64,000 nucleotides of DNA from Varanus komodoensis (GCF_004798865.1 NW_025335268.1:96211136-96275135); one strand, 5' to 3'; positions 34,745 to 46,330 are shown, numbered from the stretch's first letter. Program-made: numbers and translations. The notes: generated from the sequence alone by a model not told the origin.

Positions 34745-34935
34745 GTGGACTCTGCAGATTTGCATAGTTCTTTAAAAAAGGGTGACGTGTACCATTTGTC
34801 CATTTGCAAGTGTGTACTTACACAAGTTCAGATTGGCACAAATGAGCATTTGCAAATGAATGAAATCCAATTCTGTTAGTGAGTGGAAAGATAATCTGCA
34901 AAAGAGAGGTGGAATAGATTTAACAAAACATGGAC
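34745..34935 (+). repeat. Unnamed repeat (type B), copy 1
   Basis: Shares GCAGATTTGCATA at its start, GAATGAAATCC in the middle and AATAGATTTAACAA at its end with 41070-41247, in the same order and at similar spacing. No terminal repeat or coding sequence seen. Confidence 0.5.
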
Positions 34936-35296
34936 GTCCCACACAGAGAAGAAATGTGGCCATAATTGTTTGAGTGTTCTATTCTTTGTTCCCTTTCTTT
35001 GCTGGTGGTGGGCAAGGTGAGGCTTCTGGGAGTCATATGTTAAGGCATGGCTCCTTCCTTGCTGACATTTGTGGGATGATTTGCCCTTGTTTCCTATGTG
35101 TTTGTTGGCCAGTTTCGGGACTCTAACCCACCTGTTCTTTTCGAAAGGAGTGTTATATATTTAAGGCTTATTTAAAATTAATAGAAGATTGACAAAATTT
35201 ATTGATGTATTTATTAAATTTATATGTCCAACTGGCAGATGCCCTTGGGACAGTGCATGGTAAAAGCATGGCAAGAAAAGAAGAATAAAGTCAACA

Positions 35297-35314
35297 GTGT
35301 GTGTGTGTGTGTGT
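35297..35314. repeat. (GT)n microsatellite
   Basis: Nine GT units followed by ATGAG. Confidence 0.9.
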
Positions 35315-35681
35315 ATGAGACAAGAAACAGATGAGGTAGTTGCTTTCCCAAGCAGGAAAAAAGCCTTTTCTAGGGACAGTTCCGGGTTGAGGCGGACTCC
35401 CAGACTGTGCATGCATAAAGACTTAAAATGGCAACATGACAGGGCAAGGCAGCTCTCTCTGGACAGGAGTTCTGCAATTGGGTCTTGCCACAGAAAAGGT
35501 CCTTCCACTCTTTCCCACCAACCATGACCTGGCCAGTGGTGGGACACACAGAAGGGCCTCTCCAGCTGATTGCTGGGGGCAGGGAGGACCATACCGATGG
35601 ACATCCTACTGGGTGGGGGACCTTAAAGAAATACCAGCTCTTTGACTTGTGCCTGGAGGTTAGGAGGGTGCCAGAGTGGAT

Positions 35682-35928
35682 ATATTTATTTATTTATTAT
35701 TTATTTATTAAAACATTTTTATGCCGCCCCGTTCGCCGAAGCCTCGGGGCGGCTTACAACAATAAGTTAAAATAAATCAAAAATATAAACATTAAATTAA
35801 AAATACAAAAATACAGTATAAAATAAGCCACCCTGGCCAAATAAAATCCAATAATATTAACAGTTAAAATGCCACTTGAATAAAAAGGTCTTCGCCTGGT
35901 GCCAAAAAACAAATAACGACGGCGCCAG
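35682..35928 (-). mobile_element. L2-like LINE 3' end, left of gap
   Basis: TTTATT tail, hairpin GCCGCCCC (35723-35730)/GGGGCGGC (35746-35753), 3' UTR and start of the antisense C-terminal coding part. It stops at the gap. The segment 35704-35928 reappears at 36029-36253 with a single difference. Confidence 0.9.
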
Positions 35929-36028
35929 NNNNNNNNNNNNNNNNNNNNNNNNNNNNNNNNNNNNNNNNNNNNNNNNNNNNNNNNNNNNNNNNNNNNNNNN
36001 NNNNNNNNNNNNNNNNNNNNNNNNNNNN
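35929..36028. other. Assembly gap (100 N)
   Basis: Exactly 100 N, the placeholder size for a gap of unknown length. The same 225-bp sequence lies on both sides. Confidence 0.99.
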
Positions 36029-36395
36029 TTTATTAAAACATTTTTATGCCGCCCCGTTCGCCGAAGCCTCGGGGCGGCTTACAACAATAAGTTAAAATAA
36101 ATCAAAAATATAAACATTAAATTAAAAATACAAAAATACAGTATAAAATAAGCCACCCTGGCCAAATAAAATCCAATAATATTAACAGTTAAAATGCCAC
36201 TTGAATAAAAAGGTCTTCGCCTGGTGCCGAAAAACAAATAACGACGGCGCCAGGCGGACCTCTCTGGGGAGCGTGTTCCATAACTTAGGTTCCACCGCAG
36301 AGAAAGCCCTCCTCCGAGTACCCACCCTCCTAATTTCTTTCACGGAGGGTTCCCGGAGAAGGGCCTCCCCCGCCGATCTCAAGGGGCAGCTGGGC
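36029..36395 (-). mobile_element. L2-like LINE 3' end, right of gap
   Basis: Repeats the left-hand sequence, then continues into coding. The minus strand gives PLRSAGEALLREPSVKEI...RRAFSAVEPKLWNTLPREV and LFVFRHQAKTFLFK without a break. A young copy truncated at about 36395. Confidence 0.9.
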
Positions 36396-37090
36396 ATATA
36401 TAAATATAAAAATAGAGTAGCATTCTTCAGAACGTAGGTGCAGCAGTGGAGCTGGTATTCCTGGTGGATGGATGCTTGTCAAGTCCTGAGGTCGAGCACC
36501 CATAAGGATTATGAGAAGGTGAATGCCAGCACCCCAGTGTTTCTGCGAAGTACTCCCTTTTTGTGTCATGATCATTTTAGTAGCCCGGGTTTGCTGTAAG
36601 CCAGGAGTGGTGACCGTGACATCCTCCTAATTCCCATCCACCTCAGCCAGCATAACTCACAACCAGGCATGATTGGAATTGTGGGCTAAAAAACCTCTAA
36701 ACTCCATAATATGAAGGCAAGACTGTGTTGCTGCATGCTAAGCAAGCAGGATAGGCAATCTAGAGCTACCAATGTGCTGTAATTGTCCAAAGAATGATCA
36801 ATATTCTGTTCCATGCTGTGGTGTTGGTGGTGGGAGAGCAGTAGCAGCTCTCCGGGGCTCATAATTGACTCCAGTGGGGATATTTTATATTGTATCACCT
36901 CTTCTGCAGGCATTACTGCTCACTGCTGTTATGGGTAGGATCAACCTCTGATCAAGAATAAGAGTCCAGCTCTTTCCCCTGCCATGCCCATGGTCTTGCG
37001 CATTTTCGCCCCTCATGCTGCCAGCGCCATCCCATCACCATTTTCCTAAATACTTTCCTTCATTCCCATCTTCCCCTGCAGAGTGGCAAC
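36396..37090. other. Non-coding stretch
   Basis: Nothing recognised. GGTGTTGGTGGTGGG near 36820 is a local low-complexity run. Confidence 0.5.
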
Positions 37091-37310
37091 CCTAGCTGTG
37101 TACAGATGGGGTAAATGTGAATAATGATTAACCCTATCTCTGCTGGAATTTGTTAGCTTGCATTAATTTCTTGGGACACAAAGAATTAACGTAATTACAT
37201 AAATGATTGTATGCAGTACAAAAATCGATTGCAGCCTTTTATCGTATCTTCTAATCACAGAATCTTTTAATCAGTCACCGTGGACAGTTACCAGTTTGGT
37301 TCCATGCATT
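37090..37310. promoter_or_regulatory. Candidate conserved enhancer, homeodomain-core rich
   Basis: About 200 bp without repeat signature packs ATGATTAACC, GCATTAATTTC, GAATTAACGTAATTAC, AAATCGATTGC, TTTTATCGTA and CTAATCACAG. This density of TAATTA/TTTATCG/ATCGAT words, with CpGs kept in AT-rich sequence, is typical of deeply conserved developmental elements. Confidence 0.4.
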
Positions 37311-38025
37311 CTATCCAATGTCTTAAGTGCATAGTTTGACTTATGACCAAAGAGAACCAATCCAAAAAGAAGATAATTCTGGCTGGATAGTTTGAACACT
37401 GTAGCTGTAGCTGTGTGCATGAAGCAGAGACATCCTAAGCTTGTGCCTTAGCAGGGAATAGATCAGTTATTCATTGTTGAATAGTCAAACTCTAAGAGGA
37501 CCATGTAAAGAAAAATAAGGCAGGTGACAGAGAAATAGGAATGCAAGAAGCAGCCAAAGGGAGACCAACAGGGACATGAATGCAAGAAGAGATTATACTG
37601 GATTGTTTCATCATAGAGTATGATCTGGAAAAATGAAGATGTCCAATGAATGATACTAGTTTTCTCAAGCCAATGAGCCATGGTTTTGCTGCTCTGGAAC
37701 AAAAAATACATAAACACTAAATATTCCAAGGAGGATGCAATCCCTTCCAGTTGTGGTGGGGAGAATATTGAGGATTTTCAAATGGGATGGCAAAGATGCT
37801 TTTGGGTAGGGGATGCTTAATGCTTAAAGAGGAAGGCTGTTTCCATTTTTCTTGCTTTGTTTCTTGAAATTTAAGAAAGCAAAGCTAGCGCTTTGATTGG
37901 CAGGTAGGCTGATAACAATAACTTGGTTGCTGCTTGAAAAAGTTGATCAGAGAAAGCGGGGAGAGAAGGACAGCAGGTGATAATACAGACCTGGTTAATC
38001 AGCTAATGTAGTGGTTCACTTCCAT
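37311..38025. other. Non-coding stretch
   Basis: Nothing recognised. Confidence 0.45.
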
Positions 38026-38029
38026 CTTG

Positions 38030-38640
38030 GTTCTATTTTTATATGGCTGCTGGCCTGCCAGTCTCATCTAAACTGCACCAACCCTAGAACAAACTATGGG
38101 TGGTTTGTAACTCCCCTTTTTGTCAGGTTTGGACAGCATGGCAAATTCTGTCCAGTGATGACAGCGAAGTTAATTGGGAGCTCATAGCAGTCAGACATAG
38201 AACAGGCTTTAGTGGATTATTTTCCTTCCCTGATCATGCAGCCTATCAATTATTAACCACAAGCCACCCCCAAAAAGAGCCCACAGTTTGTTGATGCATT
38301 AGGAACTGTGGATTGTTTAAACCACATGTTTTCTTTATGTGCAAGCACAGAATTGTGGCTTATTTATATTGTTTAACCTACAGAGACAACAGGTTAAAAG
38401 CAGTAAATGCCCCCCGCCCCGACCCCACCAGAACTGCCTCTTTACATGCCATCCCTGTGGTGCTGCTAAGGCATTAAGAAAATAGGGAAGCAACAGGCAA
38501 AAGAGGGATGAAACAAACAACCCAGGAACTGAGAAAACAAATAATGATTTGTTGGATTGTCAGAGGAACCCTGGATGGGGCAACAAATCATGGCTTATAT
38601 AAACTATGGGTTAGCATTACATGTGAGCCAGGCCCATGTG
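38030..38640. repeat. Possible hAT-like non-autonomous element
   Basis: Reiterated words of the ACTATGGGTGGTTTGT / AACTGTGGATTGTTTAAACC / AAACTATGGGTTAGC kind occur across the stretch, as in squamate hAT-type elements. No clean inverted ends found, so limits are approximate. Confidence 0.3.
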
Positions 38641-39954
38641 TCCTCCTTCGCAGAAGACTGTCCTCTATCTGATGGACTGACAGAGGAGAGTCCTGTTTGA
38701 AGGGCTGTCAGGCCCAAGTCTGGTCTAAAAATAAATAACCATAAGAAGGGAGAGGAGGGAGCTTTATCCATCAACGGTTAGCAGCTGCACAGCGTGTACA
38801 CAGAACACTTGTTCCCAGTCTTTCCGATTGTAGTGTGACATACTGTATTTCTATTTATGTTATAGAAATTCTAGTAAAATCTGCATTGATGCATATGAAT
38901 TAGCATATACAAATATTATGAAAATCTAAGCCATCTTTGGCCCTCTCTTTTGGTGATGCATTTTCTTTGGGAATCCATAAGGGTCTATCCTGCTTGCGAA
39001 TCATTGTGATTTTCAGCTACTATATAACTTTTCCATATGGGATAGGGCATCACATATGATAATACGGGAATTGCACTTCTGCTTGCACATGTTACAGTTT
39101 ACACCTGTGTAGTTGCTGGAGGGATAAGGAGTCTTGAACATTGTGTGATGCTGAGCCTGAATACTACAAAGGCATCACAACTATAATTAATTCAAAATAG
39201 GTGCTATGCTGAAGCAACAAGTACCATAGCTTGGTGGCTCTTCCTTTTCCCGGCTTACCTTTCTGAGCAGCCATCTATAATATTAAAGCAAAAACTGAAA
39301 CAATTTACATGCAGTTTAAAAAACCACAAAGCTCTTTATGACCATTATCTCATCAGTCTTTACTCCCGTTGTCCCTTGGAGTATATGGTTGCCACCTGGC
39401 TGGTTTTAAGCCAGCCTGACTGGTCCCTTTCCCTTTTGTAATTAGGCTTAAAACAAAAACAAAAAAAAACAACCCAGCTCCTGACTACTAGGCCATGGGC
39501 AATTTTAAATGCGCATATGTTTAAAGGAACTAGCATATAAAATAGGGCAAGTCAAAGCTATTGAGTGTGTGTGTGGGGGGGGTTGTTTTTTAAAAGACCA
39601 TTTTCAGCAGTGCTGAAAAATGCTTCCATTTTCCAACCCTCTTTTTAGCACTCCTCGTGAAAATGTTAAATTTAATTGCCACTGTTCTCAATTGCCTTCA
39701 CTTGTCCTCAGTAATGTCATCACACGGCCAATTCTGCTTGGCCGTAGTGGTGTTCTGATGCCATCTCATTCACAGTGGAAGAAGGAAAAATAAATAGTCA
39801 ATTAGAAACTGTGCTGAGGGATCACAAATTGGGGAAACAACCATTCTGAACAAAATGGCACAACCAGTAAAAGTGTGAATAGTCTGTTTTGGGGGACCCC
39901 TTCAAAATCACTAGTTTTCATCCATGCCATAGTAGTTTGTGGTAGCAGCTGCAG
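38641..39954. other. Non-coding stretch
   Basis: No gene or repeat family recognised apart from G/T-rich runs near 39570. Confidence 0.45.
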
Positions 39955-40085
39955 ATGTGGTCATGAGTCCAAAAGAGCTTATGCCTCATTAAGTCTTTGA
40001 GGGTTCAAAGACGCCCCAGACAACATGACTTCAAACAGGTGCGTCCTTAGGCTTTAAGGTGCAACAGGGTTCTTACTGAGCATAC
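39955..40085 (+). repeat. DNA-transposon-type interspersed repeat fragment
   Basis: AAAGAGCTTATGCCTCATTAAGTCTTTGAG followed by TTTAAGGTGCAACAGGGTTCTTAC resembles the widespread AAAGCTTATGC...TTAGTCTTTAAGGTGCCACAAG repeat of amniotes. Related to 46015-46330. Confidence 0.45.
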
Positions 40086-41069
40086 CTGGGAGCCCCAGTC
40101 ACACCTTAAGATGTTGCAGTTCTCTCCTCCAAGGCTGGGGACAGCTCACCCCCTCTCTCCTCTGCCACTCCCCTGGAAAGCTGCATGGGCTATTCCTTAC
40201 CACAGGTGGGAGAGGGCGTCTGCAGTGTGTGCTGGTACGCAGGATGAGGAAAGAGGAGGCTAAGCGTTCTCTTTCAGGCCTTGTCCCTGCCCCACAGGCT
40301 GCCCAGTGCCAAACACTGTAACACATTCATGAGACTCTTGAAGCCTCCAAGTTCAAAGACTTTCATCAAGTGGACAGTAATCCAGTAGGCCCGTGCCTTT
40401 AGCTAGTTTGCTGGAGGTAGAGAATATTTGCTGTAGCCTTAGCTAAGAAATATCCTGCTATATTTCCTGTTTCAAAGAGAGGGAACTGGAGCTCAGATAA
40501 CATAACTTTAAACCTGCTGCTACAAAAGCATTTCCACAGGTGTTGCTCCCCTTTAGGTCAGCCAATCCTGACCTGGGATGCAACTATCACCTTTCCCAGC
40601 CGGCCCGAAGAGAATGGGAGTGGCAGCCCAACAGATTTGGAGAGTACCAGTTAGAGAAAGTTCTTTTAATTAGTGTGCCTGATCACTACAAGCTAGTGAT
40701 CCTGGGCTGATCCTACGTGGATCCTGGGCTGAGTCTTTGCTGGTCCTCAGCTCACCTGAGGAAGGCCACAAACAGGAGGAGGCTGCACCACATAATGAAA
40801 AGTTTATTGCCCCTAACTTTCTTTGGAGGAAGGGCAGAATAAAATCAAATAAATTATGTAGAGAAATAGATAAATGCATGTAGAAGGGAAACATCCCAAA
40901 AGTAAGTACGAAATACATTTTGACTATACAAGTCCTTCCTAGAGCAGGTGTGTGGAAGTCAGTTCTTTCTGAGTGCCACTTTTATATTTTTATTAACTCA
41001 AAATCTTAATCAAAATGTATTCAGATTTCCATAATCTTTTCTGAGTCACATGGATTCCATTTTTTAAAC
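40086..41069. other. Non-coding stretch
   Basis: Nothing firmly recognised. GAAGGGCAGAATAAAATCAAATAAA near 40830 looks like the 3' end of a SINE or LINE. Confidence 0.4.
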
Positions 41070-41247
41070 TTGGGCAGATTTGCATAAAGTGAACTTGTGC
41101 ACATCCAGTGCAAGCACAGATTAGTGCTAATGCATACTTGCACAAATGGAATGAAATCCCCATACATTACTTTTAAAAAATCTGATTGCATCAGTGAGGA
41201 ATTACAGAATAAAAGGCCTAACAATCCTTAATAGATTTAACAATATT
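41070..41247 (+). repeat. Unnamed repeat (type B), copy 2
   Basis: Collinear with 34745-34935 (GCAGATTTGCATA, GAATGAAATCC, CAGTGAGGAATTAC, AATAGATTTAACAA). The two copies are strongly diverged, so the family is old. Confidence 0.5.
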
Positions 41248-42289
41248 CATCTAACCCTAATATCTGTTTCTGTCAACTCTCCCTGCATTTTCTCCTGCAT
41301 CATAGCACATGAGCTCTTCCCTGTTTCTCTGCAGTCTGGTCTCTCAAATTCCCCTTTTCTTTTAGAACTCCTCTGTGTCTCCTCTCCCTTTCTGTTTTCC
41401 TCGCTGAGTCCAGCAGCAGCACACGAGGCTTTCACTGTCTCAGCAGTTCATAAAGAAGGGGAGTCTCAAACATGGGTGGGCCATGATGCTGTGTGGTTGG
41501 CTAATTGGTGCCAGCATCATCACATGCCTCTGAAGCCATGGAGAGGGGAGGCAGTGCAGACACAGGGCTGTTCATATGACTTACCAGCACTTGTTGAGGG
41601 GAGTAGCTTTGGCAACCCCGTTTCCTCTGCATACACCAGCCATACTTTCCACTTCTGTGTGTTCAGCCAGCATGTGACGAGGCCCAACTTGCATGCAAGT
41701 CTACACGCATAAAGAGCCTCCATTAGGGAGGGAGGCTTCATATGGAGGTGGTCCACAGGCCGAGACAGTTGCTAGGACAGGCCTTTGTTGCCTGCTGGCC
41801 AAATAGGTGGCTAGTGTGTGGTCATGCAGGGCAGGCAGGAGTGTGTCTGCCAAGCACAGCCCTGTTTCCTGCCCCGTCAGAGTGTGTGCATGATTGTAGG
41901 GATTCTTCCATTCCCATCCTCACTGGCGATATGCTTAGCTGGGCCTCAGAGGTCCGCACAAGGACACGGAAAATGCTGCAACCAGTAGGGGCCTGTAGCT
42001 GCAAGTGCAGAGGCGGATCCAACTAGTCATAAGTCTCATGAGCAAGCAAAGATATAATTGCTAGTTTCCCCGCTTTCGCATGATTCCCACGCACACCAAC
42101 CCCATTATAAAAAGGTGGAAATGCCTAACCTGAGACTAACTTGCCGGCACTCAGAGCCTGAAGCTCAAGAACGCTGCTATTTTTGTCCCTCCCCTCTGTG
42201 TTTCCTCCCCTTTTGTGATCCTCTTTTCCCTTTGGTCCCTCCCCTCAGTGCTATGCAGCCCCTGAAAGCACCTTAAAAAAATTATTACT
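41248..42289. other. Non-coding stretch
   Basis: Contains a 172-codon plus-strand frame (41194-41712) with no domain and frames on the other strand. Judged non-coding. Confidence 0.5.
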
Positions 42290-42366
42290 TAGCCCTTATT
42301 TATTTTTATTTATTTAAAACATTTATATGCTGTCCTTTACAACAATGTCTCAGGGCGGCTTGTGAA
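42290..42366 (-). mobile_element. L2-like LINE 3' terminus
   Basis: TTTATTTATTT tail and ATATGCTGTCC...CTCAGGGCGGCTTGTGAA hairpin region in antisense. It ends where a plus-strand LINE end begins. Confidence 0.7.
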
Positions 42367-42536
42367 TGCTGTGGCCTTTTTCATATTGTTATTGTATTGA
42401 TGTTTTTAATCTTTTAAGTGTTTTGATAGGTTTTAATGTGTTGTTGCTGTTGGTATGCTTAATATATTGTAAACCACCTAGGAAGGTCTTTTGGCAGTTA
42501 TAGGCGGCCTATAAATATGTGAACAAATAAATAAAT
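42367..42536 (+). mobile_element. LINE 3' UTR and tail
   Basis: TTGTTATTGTATTGATGTTTTTAATC, GTAAACCACCTAGGAAGG, GGCGGCCTATAAATATG and AAATAAATAAAT form a typical L2-like 3' UTR in sense orientation. Confidence 0.7.
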
Positions 42537-43283
42537 CTGTCAAATGGAATTTTGCCTTTGGGCTGAAAGGGTTCTGCACCCACATTTTAGAAGGATCCTG
42601 CTATCAGCATTCTGTTCACATAACCTAACGTGACTCTGGAGCAAGAGCTTCCTTCTGTGTACTTACTTTGTCCTTGTTTATTCAGACAACTTCCAGTTTG
42701 GTGCTACCCATGGAAGGATGAAGTCCCACGCAGAAATATAACCTTGGAACAAACATCCATGTGGATTTTAAGAGGAACCCCAGCCGTTGCCCCGGCCTTT
42801 GCAGTGATCTACCCAAGGCCTGCTCCCCTTCCCTCTTTCCCTCTGATTTCCTCCCTGGTTTCATGGTGTAACCAGACTCAGCAGCTTCTTACACCTGCTG
42901 CTAACCTGCTTCGCTGACTCTGCTGGAGCCCGCAGATGTGCGCTCGTGATTAAATGTGAAAAAAGGAAGCGTAGCAGAGAAATGCCACTGAGGGGGCCCT
43001 TACGGTGGTGGAGCAAGCAATGCAGCTGGAATAAGATTTCCTCCTGTTCTCCTCACTGATTTACAGGATCACGAGGGATTTGGGCAGGGGGGAAGGAAAC
43101 CAGGGAGAAGGAGAGAGATCAAAGAGAAGGATGCTAGTCAGCTCAGCATATCAGGCTGCATGTTTGGGCACAGGATGATCCTCAGAGCAAAGTGTCCTGC
43201 AAAGAGCATCTGTGCTATGGGGGAGTTGAAGCTGATCATTCCAGACTTGTTCCTCAGGAAGTCCCATTAGCACTAGTGCAGGG

Positions 43284-43284
<1 letters not shown>
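42537..43284. other. Non-coding stretch
   Basis: Nothing recognised; short frames on both strands only. Confidence 0.45.

Positions 43285-43313
<29 letters not shown>
43285..43313. repeat. (CT)n microsatellite
   Basis: CTCTCTCTCC and CTCTCT run; source of SLSLSL and RERERE peptides in spurious frames. Confidence 0.9.
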
Positions 43314-43314
<1 letters not shown>

Positions 43315-43481
43315 GCAAGGTGTATGTATGAGTTGAGAAACAACTTGCAGGCTGCGGGGAGGAAATGTAAATATCCCCTACCTGTGTACTATGTTCCCGA
43401 TCTGGATCCATACCCATGTGTTTACTAGTATACAAAAAAGAATGGGTCAAAGTCGTGGTGCATATTTAAATAAGCACAGTG

Positions 43482-43602
43482 TTCCCAACTCAGTGTTCTC
43501 CAGGGCAGTTGGGCCATGACTCCCAGCATGCCCGAGCCAGCCATGAGGCATGCTGGGAGCTATAGCCCAATGCATACAGAGGGTGCTAGGTTGGAGAGGT
43601 AG
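43482..43602. mobile_element. Palindromic MITE
   Basis: Left arm (43482-43540) and right arm (43545-43602) are imperfect reverse complements over about 50 bp. They share ACTCCCAGCATGCC / GGCATGCTGGGAGCTATAG and outer CCCAACTCAG / CTAGGTTGGAG. Most complete copy of the family seen at 14833 and 28010. Confidence 0.75.
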
Positions 43603-43869
43603 CCTTGTAATATAGTTTGACCTTCAGGTAGGGTTTACTTCTCCATAAACATGCTGGGCTATCAGAGGTTTGTAGAGAGATCTGTGCCTGATTGTGGAAA
43701 CTGTCATAGTACAGAGATGAGTAAATAGGCTGAGATTTCTTTAAAAAGCCCATGGGGTCTTATAAAGTATTTATATCGTGAGCATTTATATAATGCTTTA
43801 AATTGTTCAAAGCACCTTATATTACCTTGCAGTTATTACAACAGTCTGGCAAAGTTAGTTGTTATTATG

Positions 43870-44230
43870 GATGAGCTAGATATTTATGTCCCACTGTTCT
43901 AGTCTAAAGAGTTCAGAGAAGCTAACAAAGTGAAAAAAAAAGGCATTAATATAACACAGAAAAATAGCAAAGCAGTAGCTGTTTTAGTTTTAAAAAGAAA
44001 TCTAAAACAACAACAACCAGAAGGATTAGTGGGGAGAAATCTGACATGCCTGAGCAGATACAAAAGGTCTTTCCATGGGCCTCACAAGGATGTTATACTG
44101 GGGCTAAGCAAGCCTTCTGGCAAGGGCATTCCAGAATTGGGGCTGCACAGCTGTATCTCTCATTGTCACCAGGGTCACCTTCACAAGCAAGGGGACCTGG
44201 AAAAGGGCCTCTGAGGATGCTTTGGGGCAT
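43870..44230 (-). mobile_element. Old LINE 3' end
   Basis: GATATTTATGTCCCACTG and GAGTTCAGAGAAGCTAACAAAG correspond to tail-side sequence. CAAGGGCATTCCAGAATTGG near 44120 corresponds to the GCATTCCATAATTT coding region of the young copies. Confidence 0.5.
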
Positions 44231-44469
44231 GTTTGTGTAGGCAGATTGCAGATGGGGTGGACTGTTGAGGCTGCGAAGGAGCCTAAGGCCAGCTGGTTAG
44301 TTCATGGCAGAGGGAAAATTTGAACTGCAGACTTCCTGATTCACAGCTCAGCCTCTTAGCCACTTTTCTATAACATCATTTGCAATCACTGGGCACTGTA
44401 CCAACAATTCCCTGATAATACTGAGCCAGAAAGAGGATTCTTTCACTGAAAAAGTCATTTTGCTTTGCT

Positions 44470-44690
44470 TTGCACTGCATATTGCATTGCATTGCATTTA
44501 TATCCTGCCTTGTTTCCTCTTGTAAGGTACCCAGGGCAGCTTACATAGCTCCATTTTATCCTCACAACAATTCTGTGAAATTCAGGTTAGACTGAAAGTG
44601 AATGACCGGACCAAAGTCTCCCTGTGAGCTCCACAGCCGAGGGTCCCCAGTCCAACACTCTGACCACTGGACTACATTGGCTCTCCTGCT
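44470..44690 (-). mobile_element. tRNA-derived SINE
   Basis: Antisense of the 11643 family: GCATTTATATCCTGCCTTG, GGCAGCTTACATAG, TATCCTCACAACAATTCTGTG, and CCACTGGACTACATTGGCTCTC at the head. Confidence 0.78.
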
Positions 44691-44699
44691 TCCTGTGAC

Positions 44700-46010
44700 T
44701 GATCCAACTGAAGGCAAAATAAATTATTCACATTTTATTTATGAAATTGGTATAATGGTGCATTATAAGTAACATCACCCAAAACAAAACAAATGCTAGA
44801 TCCCCGCCCCGAGGGGCTTACAATTACATTTACTTTCATGTGGAGGGAAACAAAAGAGTATGGGGAGGGAAGACAGTGAAACAAGTGTATTAAGATTACA
44901 AAAAGATGGGAGGAACAGGAGAGACAAGGGTAACAAGGCAGTTGTCCTGTGTGTGAGAGAGCCTAATAGTCAATGGCCATCGCCAGCAGTCCCAGAGAAG
45001 TGACAATACATTGCAGAAATGATAAATAGTTCCATGTCTTTATGTCTGTAAGCCATATGGCTTTAGAATTCCCAGAACCACATATCAGCTCATTTCCTGA
45101 AGTCCCCTTCTTACTTCATTAGCAAAGGGTATGAGAGAGGGTCAGTTTGAATCCTGTATCTGAATTCAGTAACAGATTTTGAAGGATTGGGATTCAGTCT
45201 GAAGTAATTCTCCGAGTCTAGGCTGTATCCTAGCACTTCTGGAGAAGGGCATGAAAGCTCACAGATGTTGTGTTAAGTCCTGCTAAGATGGCTCCCCACT
45301 TCCTTTTCTGGAGTGGGTATGTGTGTGTGTGTGTATTCCATTTAATTTCAGAACAGTCAATTTTCCATTTCATCATTGGATATGTATGCTTCACTTTTTG
45401 ATTTGGTGACCTCCAGCTAACATCAACTGGCAGGTCCAAGCTGTAGCTAAAGTACATCAAGTGTGGATCCCTGGTAAACTGCTGCCAATCTATCATTGTC
45501 ATAGATGGGTTTCTTGATGGGTTTCGTTCTCTTAATGTAATCCTTGCAAACACAACATGCAAAGTCCTTCACTATCCAGTAGCTTCAGGTGCCCTCCTTC
45601 TTACACCTTTTAGTACAAAAAGTTATTCAGCTCTCTAATCTGCCTCCTCTTTTCTTCTCCTATGTCCTGCATCTTCCCACCCTACCATAAATCTTAATTG
45701 CATCTGTGATTTCCCCCCCTGCAGCATTAATTAATCATATTTAGGCCTCTTACCAGCTGTTGCTACAAACCAACCTCCTCCAGCCCAAGGCAGGTGCCTA
45801 TTGCTTTGCATAAGCCCAATCAGTGGGAGGAGGGGTTCCTCTTTCCTCTGGAGTGCTGAGGTACTAATTCATCCACCTTGCTTGTCAGCTCGCTGTCTTC
45901 TCTGTCTTGGGATGAGTCCCCCACCTTTGTTTTACTCTGCTTGCTCAGGGTTTCAGCTCATGTGATCTATTTGGAAACACAAAAACAGAAACTACATGTT
46001 TATCCTAAGA
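44700..46010. other. Mostly unrecognised non-coding DNA
   Basis: CCGCCCCGAGGGGCTTACAATTAC near 44805 is a possible LINE hairpin remnant. GCATTAATTAATCATATTTAGG with CAGCTG at 45720-45770 is a small candidate regulatory cluster. A (GT)n run lies at about 45317-45332. Confidence 0.4.
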
Positions 46011-46014
46011 ATGA

Positions 46015-46330
46015 ATGTTCCACATAATGGAAACAAGCTTTTGAGCTGCACAGAACTCTTATTCAGGTGTTCAGAGCAAAGGGTCTCACATGTTCAGGCT
46101 AATGTTGACCTGGTCAAGTGGTGGATTTTTAAAATGTAGGATTAAAAATATGTATGTCTGATGTAGTGTATAATCCATATGACTTTGCTGGAAGGTTAAC
46201 AACAGAGTGTGTTGTGATGCCTTAAAGACTAATATATTTAAAGCTGATGCCATAATAACTTTGTTAGTGTTTAAACCTTCATTGTGGCACGAACCTTTAA
46301 GGTGTTGGAAATCTTCATTGTTTTTGCTTC
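46015..46330 (+). repeat. DNA-transposon-type interspersed repeat
   Basis: AGCTTTTGAGCTGCACAGAAC, GTGATGCCTTAAAGACTAAT and GCCATAATAACTTTGTTAGTG match the amniote repeat with GCCATAATAAATxTGTTAGTCTTTAAGG. Ends not defined. Confidence 0.45.

Noticed and set aside
35876-36100. Frame running through the N gap
   Set aside because: It exists only because unknown bases are translated as X; both ends are antisense to LINE coding sequence.
36201-36437. Recurring 'MNKKVFAWCRKTNNDG' peptide
   Set aside because: Antisense of the L2-like RT C terminus; the repetition reflects repeat copies, not a gene family.
41194-41712. 172-codon plus-strand frame
   Set aside because: No family resemblance; its start overlaps an old repeat and both strands are open by chance.
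43192-43428. Ser/Leu-rich frame (SLSLSLSL)
   Set aside because: Produced by a CT microsatellite.
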